From Microbacterium paraoxydans (GTDB taxonomy: Bacteria > Actinomycetota > Actinomycetes > Actinomycetales > Microbacteriaceae), in assembly GCF_020524545.1 (NCBI RefSeq), contig NZ_JAIVLG010000006.1, positions 248,001 through 312,000 of the forward strand: DNA of 64,000 bases, read 5' to 3'. The notes below the pieces were generated by a model that had not been told where the DNA came from, did no database searches, and saw nothing but the letters and a program-made list of their open reading frames with translations. The position numbers and the translations under genes are program-made. Positions within the stretch are counted from its first letter, which is position 1. Each line of letters opens with the position of its first letter. Below are positions 1-8,180 of this stretch, one piece after another.

Positions 1-294
1 CTCCCGGTGCTCCGCGATGTGCTGCACACGGCCGGGCTCCCCGCCAGGGAGCACACCGACGTCGAGGTCGAGGTGGTCACCCGCGCCGACGACACCACCG
101 ACTACACGTTCTACCTCAACCACGGACGTACCCCCGTCACGTTCGAGATCCCGGCTCCCGGGGTCGACCTGCTCACCGGTCTCCGCCATGCGGACCGGCT
201 GGAGCTCGACCGCTACGGCGTCGCCGTGCTCGCCGCGCCCCGCGCCGAGTCCATCCCCTTTGCCACCCTGATCCCTGTGAAGGAGGACGCATGA
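1..294 (+). CDS. GH42 beta-galactosidase, C-terminal fragment
   Basis: Only the last 97 codons are in the window; the frame is open from base 1 with no start, so the gene begins upstream. The visible residues look like the small C-terminal beta domain of GH42 beta-galactosidases: a run of valine-rich strands, then FYLNHGRTPVTFEIP, then DLLTG and a YGVAVL strand near the end. The catalytic barrel is outside the window, so the enzymatic call rests on this domain only. Its stop TGA overlaps the ATG of the glycine decarboxylase gene in an ATGA coupling, which is an odd pairing of a glycosidase with glycine cleavage. Another glycosidase with the same end domain is possible. Confidence 0.7.
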   Translation, partial: LPVLRDVLHTAGLPAREHTDVEVEVVTRADDTTDYTFYLNHGRTPVTFEIPAPGVDLLTGLRHADRLELDRYGVAVLAAPRAESIPFATLIPVKEDA

Positions 295-1679
295 CCGCCC
301 CGTTCGTGCATCCGTACATCCCCAACACCGCACCCGAGTCCCGCGCGGCGATGCTCGCGGCCGTGGGCACCGCGTCGGTCGACGAGTTCTACACCGACAT
401 CCCGGCCGCCCTCCGCCTCGGGCGACCGCTCGATCTGCCCGCGCCGTTCGTGGCCGAGCAGGACCTCGCCCGCCACGTGCGGGGGCTGCTCGCCAAGAAC
501 CGCACGACCCAGGAACGGCTGAGCTTCCTCGGCGCCGGCACCTATCACCACTACGTGCCCGCGGTCGTCGACGAGGTCATCGGGCGCAGCGAGTTCCTGA
601 CCGCCTACGCCGGCGAACCCTACGAGGACCACGGACGGTTCCAGGCGCTCTTCCAGTACCAGTCGCTGATGGCCGAGCTGCTGGAGATGGACGTCGTGAA
701 CGTCCCGGTCTACGACGGCTACCAGGCGACCGCCACCGGCCTCACGATGTCGGGGCGCCTCACCGGCCGCGGGCGGGTGCTGGTCGTGAGCGACGTGCTC
801 CCCGCGAAGCTTGCGAAGGTGCACGACTACGTCCGCGCCCACCTCACGCTGGAACACGTGCCGACCATCGACGGCACGGCCGATGTCGACGCGGTCCGCG
901 CAGCACTGGGCGATGACGTGGCCGCCGTCTGGGTCGAGACGCCCAGCGCCACCGGTGCCGTCGAGGCGGCGTTGCAGGACATCGCGGATGCCGCGCATGG
1001 GGCCGGCGCCGTGCTCGTCGTCGGCACCGACCCGATCGGCTACGGTGTTCTGAGCCCGCCCGCCGTCTCGGGAGCGGACATCGTCACCGGAGACATCCAG
1101 TCCCTCGGCCTGCACCAGTGGTTCGGCGGCGCCCACGGCGGGTTCATCGCCGTGCACGACGATCCTCGGTTCGTGATGGAGATGCCGTCTCGTCTGTTCG
1201 GACTCGCCACCACCGACGTGCCCGGCGAGTACGGTTTCGGCGACGTCGCCTACGACCGCACCTCGTTCGCGCACCGCGAGGAGGGGAAGGAATGGGTCGG
1301 CACGGCCGCGGCCCTCTGGGGCATCGCCGCCGGGGTCTACCTGGCGCTGATGGGTCCCACCGGCATGGCCGAGCTCGGTGAGGTGCTGCTCGCCCGCACC
1401 CGCTACGCGCAGCAGGCGCTCGCCGCGGTGCCGGGAGTCTCGCTCGACGACGATGCCGTGCACCTGCGCGAATTCACCGTGACGTTCAGCGAGGTCACGG
1501 CGGGCGCGGTCGTGGCGATGCTCCGTGCCCGGGGCATCGAACCCGGCGTGGTCGTGGGGGAGCACCGCCTGCTCGTCTGCGTCACCGAACTCACCTCCCA
1601 GGCCGATATCGACACCCTGGCGGGCGCGCTCGCCGAGGTCACGGCCTCCCCCCTCGCTGCGAAGGAGCAGAACCGATGA
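291..1679 (+). CDS. gcvPA: glycine dehydrogenase (decarboxylating) subunit 1
   Basis: Alpha subunit of the split P-protein of the glycine cleavage system, which decarboxylates glycine and passes aminomethyl to lipoyl-GcvH. The 462-aa protein starts with FVHPYIPNT and carries the conserved blocks FLGAGTYHHYVP, YTAYAGEPYEDHGR-like and FQYQSLMAELLEMDVVN, all typical of the GcvPA half. This half lacks the PLP lysine, which lies in the adjacent gcvPB. The ATG overlaps the preceding stop by 4 bases and its own stop overlaps the gcvPB start, so translation is coupled. No gcvT or gcvH is present in this window, so the complex would need partners encoded elsewhere. Confidence 0.93.
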   Translation: MTAPFVHPYIPNTAPESRAAMLAAVGTASVDEFYTDIPAALRLGRPLDLPAPFVAEQDLARHVRGLLAKNRTTQERLSFLGAGTYHHYVPAVVDEVIGRSEFLTAYAGEPYEDHGRFQALFQYQSLMAELLEMDVVNVPVYDGYQATATGLTMSGRLTGRGRVLVVSDVLPAKLAKVHDYVRAHLTLEHVPTIDGTADVDAVRAALGDDVAAVWVETPSATGAVEAALQDIADAAHGAGAVLVVGTDPIGYGVLSPPAVSGADIVTGDIQSLGLHQWFGGAHGGFIAVHDDPRFVMEMPSRLFGLATTDVPGEYGFGDVAYDRTSFAHREEGKEWVGTAAALWGIAAGVYLALMGPTGMAELGEVLLARTRYAQQALAAVPGVSLDDDAVHLREFTVTFSEVTAGAVVAMLRARGIEPGVVVGEHRLLVCVTELTSQADIDTLAGALAEVTASPLAAKEQNR

Positions 1680-3259
1680 GCCTCCCCATCGCCCCGAAGC
1701 CCGCCCTCCGACGCTTCCAGCAGGCGCGCTGGGACGAGCCGATCATCTTCGAGCTGACCGCCCCCGGCGAACGCGGCGTGCTGGTCTCGCAGGTCGAGCC
1801 CGGCGTGCGCGAGGCAGTGGGGGATGTCGTCGCCGCGCTGCCGTCTTCGCTGCGCCGTCTCGCGAAGCCGACGCTTCCCGAGATGGGACAGATGCGCGTG
1901 CTCAAGCACTACCTGCGACTGTCGCAGGAGAACCTCGGCGCCGACGTCAACGTCGACATCGGACAGGGCACGTGCACCATGAAGTACGCGCCCAAGATCA
2001 ACGACCAGCTCGCGAACACCCCGCAGCTCACCGCGATGCATCCGCACCAGGATCCCGCCGACGCGCAGGGCGTGCTCGAGATCGTCTGGCAGCTGGAGCG
2101 GATGCTCGCCGAGATCTCGGGCATGGATGAGGTCTCGCTGCACACCCAGGGCGGTTCGGCGGCGATCTGGTCGAACATCGCGATGATCCGCGCCTTCCAT
2201 GAGGCGAACGGGGAAGGCGAACAGCGCCGCGAGGTCATCACCACGATCTTCAGCCACCCCTCGAACGCGGCCGCCGCGAAAGCCGCGGGGTATGAGGTCA
2301 TCACCGTCTACCCCGACGCCGACGGCTACCCCTCGCTCGATGCGCTGAAGGCGGCTCTGTCGCCGCGCACCGCGGCCATCATGGTCACCAACCCCGAGGA
2401 CACCGGCATCTACAACCCGGCGATCCGCGAATGGGTGGACGCGGCGCACGCCGTGGGCGCTCTCGCCTCCTACGATCAGGCCAACGCCAACGGGATCCTC
2501 GGCATCACGCGTGCCCGCGACGCCGGGTTCGACGTGTGCCACTTCAACCTGCACAAGACGTTCGGAACTCCGCACGGCTCGGGTGGACCGGGGTCGGGGG
2601 CGAACGCTGTGAGCGCGGCGCTGGCCCCGTTCCTGCCCGGACCGCGCGTGGTGCGCGCCGACGACGGGACCTTCGCCGTGGCCGAGGCCGGTGAGCTGTC
2701 GATCGGCGCGGTCGGGCCCTTCTTCGGCGTCATCCCCGCGCTCGTGAAGGCGTACTCGTGGATCATGGCGCTGGGCGCGGAGGGTCTCCTGGCCGCCGCC
2801 GAGACCGCTGTGCTGAACAACAACTACCTGATGGCGAAGGTGCTCGCGATTCCCGGAGCCTCGGCTCCTTATGCCACCGGGCGCCGGCGGATCGAGCAGG
2901 TGCGGTACTCGTGGGAGGAGCTGTATCAGGAGACCGGCATCTCGTCGGAGGAGATCGGCGTGCGCATGAGCGACTTCGGCATGCACTACTGGACCAGTCA
3001 TCACCCCTACGTGGTGCCCCAGCCGTTCACGCTCGAGCCCACCGAGTCGTACTCGATGGCGGAGCTCGACGAGTACGCCGCGACCCTCGCCGAAGTGGCA
3101 CGCGAAGCACGGGAGACCCCCGAGGTGGTGCGCACCGCCCCGCACAACCAGACCGTGCACCACACGCACCACGACGACCTGGACGACCCCGAGCGCTGGG
3201 CGATCACGTGGCGGGCGTATCAGCGCAAGTACTTCCCCGCGGAGTCCGACGCGTCGTGA
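1676..3259 (+). CDS. gcvPB: glycine dehydrogenase (decarboxylating) subunit 2
   Basis: Beta subunit of the split P-protein and carrier of the PLP cofactor. The motif NLHKTFGTPHGSGGPG places the Schiff-base lysine near residue 294. SLHTQGGSAA and TNPEDTGIYNP are further conserved blocks. At 527 aa it is somewhat longer than usual, with a polar, His-rich tail (HNQTVHHTHHDD) after the core. The ATG overlaps gcvPA by 4 bases, and the stop overlaps the GTG of the next gene (GTGA). It thus sits in a coupled run with a kinase-like gene, unlike the usual gcvTH-P order. Confidence 0.93.
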   Translation: MSLPIAPKPALRRFQQARWDEPIIFELTAPGERGVLVSQVEPGVREAVGDVVAALPSSLRRLAKPTLPEMGQMRVLKHYLRLSQENLGADVNVDIGQGTCTMKYAPKINDQLANTPQLTAMHPHQDPADAQGVLEIVWQLERMLAEISGMDEVSLHTQGGSAAIWSNIAMIRAFHEANGEGEQRREVITTIFSHPSNAAAAKAAGYEVITVYPDADGYPSLDALKAALSPRTAAIMVTNPEDTGIYNPAIREWVDAAHAVGALASYDQANANGILGITRARDAGFDVCHFNLHKTFGTPHGSGGPGSGANAVSAALAPFLPGPRVVRADDGTFAVAEAGELSIGAVGPFFGVIPALVKAYSWIMALGAEGLLAAAETAVLNNNYLMAKVLAIPGASAPYATGRRRIEQVRYSWEELYQETGISSEEIGVRMSDFGMHYWTSHHPYVVPQPFTLEPTESYSMAELDEYAATLAEVAREARETPEVVRTAPHNQTVHHTHHDDLDDPERWAITWRAYQRKYFPAESDAS

Positions 3260-4581
3260 TCGGACTCGTCGTCAATCCGGTCGCCGGAGTCGGCGGGCCT
3301 GCGGGCCTCGCCGGCTCCGACGGTGCGGACGTGCAACGCCTCGCCCGCGCGCGCGGTGCCCACTCCCGTGTGCAGGAGCGGGCGGCCGTCGCGCTGTCGG
3401 TGCTCGCAGAGCGGCATCCGGGACTCGAGGTCGCGACCGTCGACGGGCCCATGGGCGCCGATGCCGTGCGCGCCGCGGGGCTCTTCCCTCGTGTCGTCGG
3501 GGCGGGTTCGCGTGATGTCGGCCGCACCGCATCAGGCGATTCCGCCGGAACAGGCAGCTTCGGCGCGGAGTTGCCTGATGCCGCGGAGTTGCCTGATGCC
3601 GCGGAGGCGACCGAGGCGGCGGACACTTCCCGCGCGGTGGCAGCGCTGGCCGTCGCAGGTGTCGACCTGATCCTCGTGGTCGGAGGCGACGGGACGCTGC
3701 GGGACGCGTGTGCCGGGCTCGAGGCCGCCGCCTCCTTCGACACGGTGCACGCCGACACGCCAGATGTCGGACGATCCGCCGGTGAAAGTTCCGACATCTG
3801 GCGTGTCGGCGTGCAGGTGGCTCCGGCCGCGGGTGTGCCCGCCGTGCTCGGGGTGCCGGCCGGTGTGAAGATGTACTCGCCCGTGTTCGCGGTCAGTCCG
3901 CGGGCGGCAGGCGCGACCGCGGCCGACTGGGTGGCCCAGGGTGGACTCCCCACCGAGGACCGCGAGGTGCTCGACATCGACGAGGTCGCGATGCGGCGGG
4001 CCCGGGTCGAGCCCACGCTGTACGGCATGCTCCGGGTGCCCTACCGTGCCGGGCGCACCCAGGCCCGCAAGGCCGCGACGCCGGCGACCGAGGCCGCGGC
4101 CGTCGAAGCAGCCGCACGTGGAGCCGTCGCGCACCTGCGCCCGGGCGTCCGCTATCTGCTCGGTCCCGGGGGCACGACGGCCGAGATCGCGCGGCAGCTC
4201 GGCGTCGACGGTTCCCCGCTCGGTGTCGATGTCGTCGTCGACGGCGCCGTGCTCGTCCGCGGAGCCAGCGAGCAGGAGCTTCTCGCCCAGATCGCGCAGG
4301 GGGCGGCCCAGGCCGTGGTCACGGTGATCGGCGGTCAGGGATTCCTGCTCGGGCGCGGCAACCAGCAGCTCTCGGCCTCCGTCCTGCGCGCACTCGGCGA
4401 CGATCCGCTCCTCGTGGTCGCTCCCGAGCAGAAGCTCATCGACCTGCACGGCCGGCCCCTTCTCGTCGACACCGGCGACCCAGACCTGGATGCGAGACTC
4501 GCAGGTCACGTCCGTATCGTCACCGGCGTCGGCACCAGCAGCCTCTACCCCGTCACCGCCCCCGAACTGACCCCCGCCTGA
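3256..4581 (+). CDS. ATP-NAD kinase family protein (AcoX-like) with repeat-derived insert
   Basis: The protein has the NAD kinase fold signature: an opening IGLVVNPVAGVGGPAGL, then LILVVGGDGTLRD (the GGDGT nucleotide motif), then GVPAGVKMYSPVFAV. This matches the ATP-NAD/AcoX kinase family often found beside dehydrogenase genes; the true substrate is unknown. GTG at 3256 overlaps the gcvPB stop and is preferred over the long in-frame extension upstream, which runs through gcvPB. At 441 aa it is longer than the family norm as I know it. Two extra segments explain this: a duplicated ELPDAA stretch, and about 37 residues between GGDGTLRDACAGL and VPAVLGVPAG that contain a perfect palindrome at 3746-3815. 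Confidence 0.82.
   Translation: MIGLVVNPVAGVGGPAGLAGSDGADVQRLARARGAHSRVQERAAVALSVLAERHPGLEVATVDGPMGADAVRAAGLFPRVVGAGSRDVGRTASGDSAGTGSFGAELPDAAELPDAAEATEAADTSRAVAALAVAGVDLILVVGGDGTLRDACAGLEAAASFDTVHADTPDVGRSAGESSDIWRVGVQVAPAAGVPAVLGVPAGVKMYSPVFAVSPRAAGATAADWVAQGGLPTEDREVLDIDEVAMRRARVEPTLYGMLRVPYRAGRTQARKAATPATEAAAVEAAARGAVAHLRPGVRYLLGPGGTTAEIARQLGVDGSPLGVDVVVDGAVLVRGASEQELLAQIAQGAAQAVVTVIGGQGFLLGRGNQQLSASVLRALGDDPLLVVAPEQKLIDLHGRPLLVDTGDPDLDARLAGHVRIVTGVGTSSLYPVTAPELTPA
3565..3600 (+). repeat. two tandem 18-bp direct repeats inside the kinase gene
   Basis: GCGGAGTTGCCTGATGCC occurs twice in a row and is followed by a partial third start. The unit is a multiple of three, so it adds six residues in frame. 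An inverted CATCAGGC lies just upstream at 3530-3537. This is read directly from the sequence; slippage expansion is the simplest explanation. Confidence 0.85.
3746..3815. repeat. palindromic element, family B copy 1 (in frame within a gene)
   Basis: Perfect inverted repeat of 26-bp arms (3746-3771 and 3790-3815) around an 18-base loop. The core arm GCCGACACGCCAGATGTCGG is identical to the second copy at 33875-33933. Here it is translated through in frame as residues resembling TPDVG...SSDIWRVGV, adding a segment absent from the expected kinase core. Confidence 0.9.
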
Positions 4582-4615
4582 CAGATCCGGCGGAACGAAC
4601 CCGAAAGGACCCCCC

Positions 4616-5374
4616 ATGCGTCTCGAGAACAAGAAGGCCATCGTCACCGGCGGCGCCGGAGGCATCGGCCGTGCCACGTCGCTCGCGCTCGCCGCGGAAG
4701 GCGCCGCCGTCGCGGTGGTCGACCTGAACGCGGATGCCGCCGAGGCCGTCGCCGCGGAGATCCGTGCGGCGGGCGGCACCGCGATCGCCGTCGCCGCCGA
4801 CGTCGCGAGCGAGGACGACATCGAACGGGTCATCGCCACCGCGGTGGACGAGCTGGGAGGCGTGAACGTCGTCTTCAACAACGCGGGCATCATCCGTCGC
4901 ACGACCGCCGTGGAGACGACCGTCGAGGAGTGGGACCGCGTGTTCGGCGTGAACGTGCGCTCGATCTTCCTGATGTGCAAGCACATCGTGCCGATCATGG
5001 AAGCAGCCGGAGGCGGCTCGATCATCAACACCGGATCGGGGTGGGGGCTCAAGGGCGGCGGTCAGGCCATCTCGTACTGCGCCTCCAAGGGTGCCGTGGT
5101 GAACATGACCCGCGCGCTCGCGATCGACCACGGCCCCGCCGGCATCCGCGTGAACTCGGTCAACCCTGGCGATGTGAACACCGGGATGCTGCGCGACGAG
5201 GCGCGTCAGCTCGCGCAGGACACGAACGCCTTCCTCGCCGAGGCCGCGGACCGCCCGCTGCGCCGGATGGGAGAGCCGAGCGAGGTCGCCCAGGCCGTGG
5301 TGTGGCTCGCGAGCGACGACTCCTCCTACGTCACGGGCTCGGCCCTCGTCGTGGACGGTGGCGGGATCGCGTAG
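4616..5374 (+). CDS. SDR family oxidoreductase
   Basis: Classical short-chain dehydrogenase/reductase of 252 aa. Visible motifs are the dinucleotide loop TGGAGGIG, the NNAG block, an active-site serine region (IINTGSGWG), YCASK as the catalytic Tyr/Lys pair, and the C-terminal SYVTGSALVVDGG. It is an NAD(P)-dependent alcohol or ketone oxidoreductase of unknown substrate. It follows the kinase gene by 34 bases with GAAAGGA as ribosome site, so it is probably in the same transcript as gcvPA-gcvPB-kinase. That context hints at a catabolic module, but the sequence does not name the substrate. Confidence 0.9.
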   Translation: MRLENKKAIVTGGAGGIGRATSLALAAEGAAVAVVDLNADAAEAVAAEIRAAGGTAIAVAADVASEDDIERVIATAVDELGGVNVVFNNAGIIRRTTAVETTVEEWDRVFGVNVRSIFLMCKHIVPIMEAAGGGSIINTGSGWGLKGGGQAISYCASKGAVVNMTRALAIDHGPAGIRVNSVNPGDVNTGMLRDEARQLAQDTNAFLAEAADRPLRRMGEPSEVAQAVVWLASDDSSYVTGSALVVDGGGIA

Positions 5375-5443
5375 CCGATCGGGTGGGATCTCCGATGGGT
5401 CCCACCCGGCAGACCCCCAGGGCACTCGCGTAAAATCGGCACA

Positions 5444-6964
5444 ATGACCGACGCCCCCTCCGACGCCGCACCCGACCTCGGACCGGGCATCGACCCCGAC
5501 GACCTCGCCACGACACTGCGCGTGCTCGCCGAGCTGCACACGATCGACAACGAGCACCCGGACTTCGTCGCGGTGCGCCACGCGACGGCGGCGATGTTCA
5601 AGGCCGTCAAGCGCGTGCGTCGTAAGGAGATCCGCGACGCGATCGCCGAGGCCGACAAGGCCGTGGTCGCCCGCACCGCCACCGGCGCCCCCGACCGCAT
5701 CGACGACGAGACCCGTGGCAACGATCTCGCGTCGAGCGTCGTGGACGCCCCGATCGCGGGCGAGCTGCTCAAGCCGCGCAACTGCTACATCTGCAAGCAG
5801 CCGTACACGCAGGTCGACGCGTTCTACCACCAGCTCTGCCCCGACTGCGCTCGCTTCAGCCACGGCAAGCGCAACGCCCGCACCGACCTCACCGGCAAGC
5901 GCGCCATGCTCACGGGCGGTCGTGCCAAGATCGGAATGCACATCGCACTGCGCCTGCTCCGCGACGGAGCGCACACCACGATCACGACGCGTTTCCCGCG
6001 CGATGCGGTGCGTCGGTTCTCCGCGCTGCCCGACTCCGCCGACTGGCTGCACCGCCTGCGCGTGGTGGGCATCGATCTGCGCGACCCGGCCCAGGTCATC
6101 GGGCTCGCCGACTCGGTCGCCGCTCAGGGCCCGCTCGACATCCTGATCAACAACGCCGCGCAGACCGTTCGTCGCTCGCCGGGCGCGTACTCCCTGCTGG
6201 CGGATGCGGAGCTGCAGCCGCTTCCCGACGGACCCCTGCCCGAGATGGAGACCTTCGGGCACACGGTCGACCCGCACCCGCAGGCGCTGCAGGCCTCGGT
6301 CGACTCGCATCCGCTGCTGTCGGTCGCGGCTCTGGGCGGCACGGTCGCCGAGCAGGGCGGGCAGGCGCTCACCGCCGAAGACCTGGCGCGGCTCGCGATG
6401 GCCCCCGGGTCCTCGTCGCTCGAGAAGCACGCCGACGGCACCGCGATCGACGCCGGCGGACTCGTGCCCGATGTGAACCGGGTCAACAGCTGGGTGCAGT
6501 CGATCGAGCAGGTCGATCCGCTCGAGATGCTCGAGGTGCAGCTCGCCAACACGACCGCGCCGTTCCTGCTGATCAGCCGCCTGCGCGCCTCGATGGCCGC
6601 GTCCGATGCGCACCGCAAGTACGTGGTCAACGTCTCGGCCATGGAGGGGCAGTTCTCCCGCCGCTACAAAGGCCCCGGGCACCCGCACACGAACATGGCG
6701 AAGGCCGCGCTCAACATGCTGACCCGCACCAGCGCCGGCGAGATGCTCGAGAAGGACGGGATCCTGATGACCGCCGTCGACACCGGCTGGATCACCGACG
6801 AGCGCCCGCACTACACGAAGGTGCGGCTCGCTGAGGAGGGCTTCCATGCGCCTCTCGACCTGGTCGACGGCGCCGCACGCGTGTACGACCCGATCGTGCG
6901 GGGCGAGGCCGGCGAGGACATCCACGGCGTGTTCCTGAAGGACTACGAGCCCAGCCCCTGGTGA
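5444..6964 (+). CDS. large SDR oxidoreductase with N-terminal zinc ribbon
   Basis: A 506-aa protein, twice the length of a classical SDR. Residues 1-110 are charged and helical. A zinc-ribbon-like CYIC (C114, C117) and CPDC (C132, C135) pair follows. The Rossmann part begins around residue 150 with LTGGRAKIG and continues with DILINNAAQT. The usual YxxxK is replaced by TNMAK, so the catalytic Tyr position holds Thr. Roughly 100 residues are inserted between NNAAQT and the LANTTAPFLLISRL helix. It is a recognisable but uncharacterised family; function is unknown. It stands alone after a 69-base gap and ends 16 bases before a palindromic repeat. Confidence 0.85.
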   Translation: MTDAPSDAAPDLGPGIDPDDLATTLRVLAELHTIDNEHPDFVAVRHATAAMFKAVKRVRRKEIRDAIAEADKAVVARTATGAPDRIDDETRGNDLASSVVDAPIAGELLKPRNCYICKQPYTQVDAFYHQLCPDCARFSHGKRNARTDLTGKRAMLTGGRAKIGMHIALRLLRDGAHTTITTRFPRDAVRRFSALPDSADWLHRLRVVGIDLRDPAQVIGLADSVAAQGPLDILINNAAQTVRRSPGAYSLLADAELQPLPDGPLPEMETFGHTVDPHPQALQASVDSHPLLSVAALGGTVAEQGGQALTAEDLARLAMAPGSSSLEKHADGTAIDAGGLVPDVNRVNSWVQSIEQVDPLEMLEVQLANTTAPFLLISRLRASMAASDAHRKYVVNVSAMEGQFSRRYKGPGHPHTNMAKAALNMLTRTSAGEMLEKDGILMTAVDTGWITDERPHYTKVRLAEEGFHAPLDLVDGAARVYDPIVRGEAGEDIHGVFLKDYEPSPW

Positions 6965-6980
6965 CGGTCGCCTGACCCCT

Positions 6981-7039
6981 TTCGAATCGCGCAAATGGTC
7001 CCCTTCAGCGGCCGGATGGGACCATTTGCGCGATTCGAA
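6981..7039. repeat. 59-bp palindromic repeat, family A copy 1
   Basis: Perfect 22-bp arms (6981-7002 and 7018-7039) beginning TTCGAATCGCGCAAATGG and ending CCATTTGCGCGATTCGAA, with a 15-base loop. It lies between convergent genes and could act as a two-way transcription barrier, but there is no T-tract. Three more copies of exactly the same length are at 16401, 22240 and 42649. Confidence 0.93.
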
Positions 7040-7071
7040 CGGACGAGAGAGGATTCGAACGGGCGAGAGAC
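7032..7071. repeat. two 20-bp tandem repeats next to family A copy 1
   Basis: GATTCGAACGGACGAGAGAG is followed directly by a copy differing at two positions. The first unit shares its start with the right end of the palindrome, suggesting that the end of the element was duplicated. Confidence 0.8.
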
Positions 7072-7079
7072 GCGGGCGG

Positions 7080-8180
7080 TCAGACGGCGGCCGGATACGG
7101 GTGGGGAAGCCACACGGTCACGATCAGGCCGCCGTCCGTGCGGGGTGTGAGCACCAGGGTCCCGCCGTGGGCCTGGGCGATGCGGTCGACGATCGCGAGG
7201 CCGAGCCCGGCGCCGGCATGGTCCTCGCCGCGCGTGCGGTCGGCCCCGCGCTGGAACGGTTCGACGAGGGTGGCCACGCGATGGGGGGCCAGCACCTCGC
7301 CGGTGTTCTCGACGACGAGCGCGACCGCATGGGGCATCGAGTGCGTCCGCACGGCGACGGATCCGCCGGTCGCCAGGTTGTGCACGATCCCGTTCAGCAC
7401 CAGGTTGGTGACCAGCTGCGGCAGCAGCGCGGACGAGCCGAGCACCGGCGCGGGGGCGCCACCCACCTCGACGGCGACGCCGCGACGGTCGGCCAGGGGC
7501 AGCAGCGCCTCCACGGCCTCCTCCGCGAGGAGCGAGAGGTCGACGATCTCGCGCGGGAACGTCCGCCGATCCGCGCGGCTGAGCAGCAGCAGGGCCTCGG
7601 TCAGGTCGATCGCGCGGGTGTTCACCTCGCGAAGGCGGGCGATCAGCGCGTCGACATCGCGGTCGGGATCGTCCCTGGCGACCTCGAGCATCGTCTGGGA
7701 GATCGCGAGCGGGGTGCGCAGCTCGTGCGAGGCATTCGCGGCGAATCGTTGCTGTTCCGCGACATGCGCCTCCAGCTGCTCGAGCATCGAGTCGAAGACG
7801 TCGGCGAGGTCGCGGAACTCGTCGCGCGGACCTTCCAGCGACACCCGGTGCGCGAGCGAGCCCTGCGCCGCGAGCCGTGCCGCGTTGCCGATCCGCTCCA
7901 ACGGGGCCAGCATGCGTCCTGCCAGCAGCCACCCCGCGCCGAGCCCGAAGGCGAGCAGGACCACCATGACGATCGCGGCGACCGGGACGAACGCCCGGAT
8001 GAGGTCGGAGCGGTTGGGGATGAAGAAGTCGGTGACGGGGATCTGCACATCCGGCACGTACCGGAGCAGGTACACCGCGACGGCGGCGAGCAGCAGAGCT
8101 CCCGACACCACGACCACGGCGGCATAGCTCAGCGTGAGCTTGAGCCGGGCGCTCATCCCGCGGCGCCTAGGCATCGGCAT
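7080..8180 (-). CDS. two-component sensor histidine kinase (VanS-like context)
   Basis: Membrane histidine kinase of 366 aa. An N-terminal transmembrane helix (VVVVSGALLLAAVAVYLL), a short extracytoplasmic segment and a second helix (AIVMVVLLAFGLGAGWLLAG) precede a HAMP region. The phosphoacceptor helix is HELRTPLAISQTMLEV, with an N-box (LNGIVHN) and GAGLGLAIVD. It overlaps the end of the regulator gene by 14 bases if translation starts at 8180. An internal ATG at 8156 (MSARLKLT) is an alternative. It stands divergently next to vanY-alr-ddl genes, so a cell-wall stress role is likely. The inducing ligand cannot be read from sequence. Confidence 0.9.
   Translation of the reverse strand: MPMPRRRGMSARLKLTLSYAAVVVVSGALLLAAVAVYLLRYVPDVQIPVTDFFIPNRSDLIRAFVPVAAIVMVVLLAFGLGAGWLLAGRMLAPLERIGNAARLAAQGSLAHRVSLEGPRDEFRDLADVFDSMLEQLEAHVAEQQRFAANASHELRTPLAISQTMLEVARDDPDRDVDALIARLREVNTRAIDLTEALLLLSRADRRTFPREIVDLSLLAEEAVEALLPLADRRGVAVEVGGAPAPVLGSSALLPQLVTNLVLNGIVHNLATGGSVAVRTHSMPHAVALVVENTGEVLAPHRVATLVEPFQRGADRTRGEDHAGAGLGLAIVDRIAQAHGGTLVLTPRTDGGLIVTVWLPHPYPAAV

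Noticed and set aside
4553..6994. 813-aa antisense ORF over both SDR genes
   Set aside because: It is antisense to two genes with clear SDR motifs and its translation is low-complexity Arg/Gly/Val-rich, typical of shadows in high-GC DNA. Other long antisense ORFs (213-1565, 11973-14900, 18938-21529, 43085-44794) were rejected for the same reason.
6981..7039. Rho-independent terminator for the large SDR and the sensor kinase
   Set aside because: The hairpin is strong but there is no T-tract on either side, and the same element occurs upstream of genes elsewhere.
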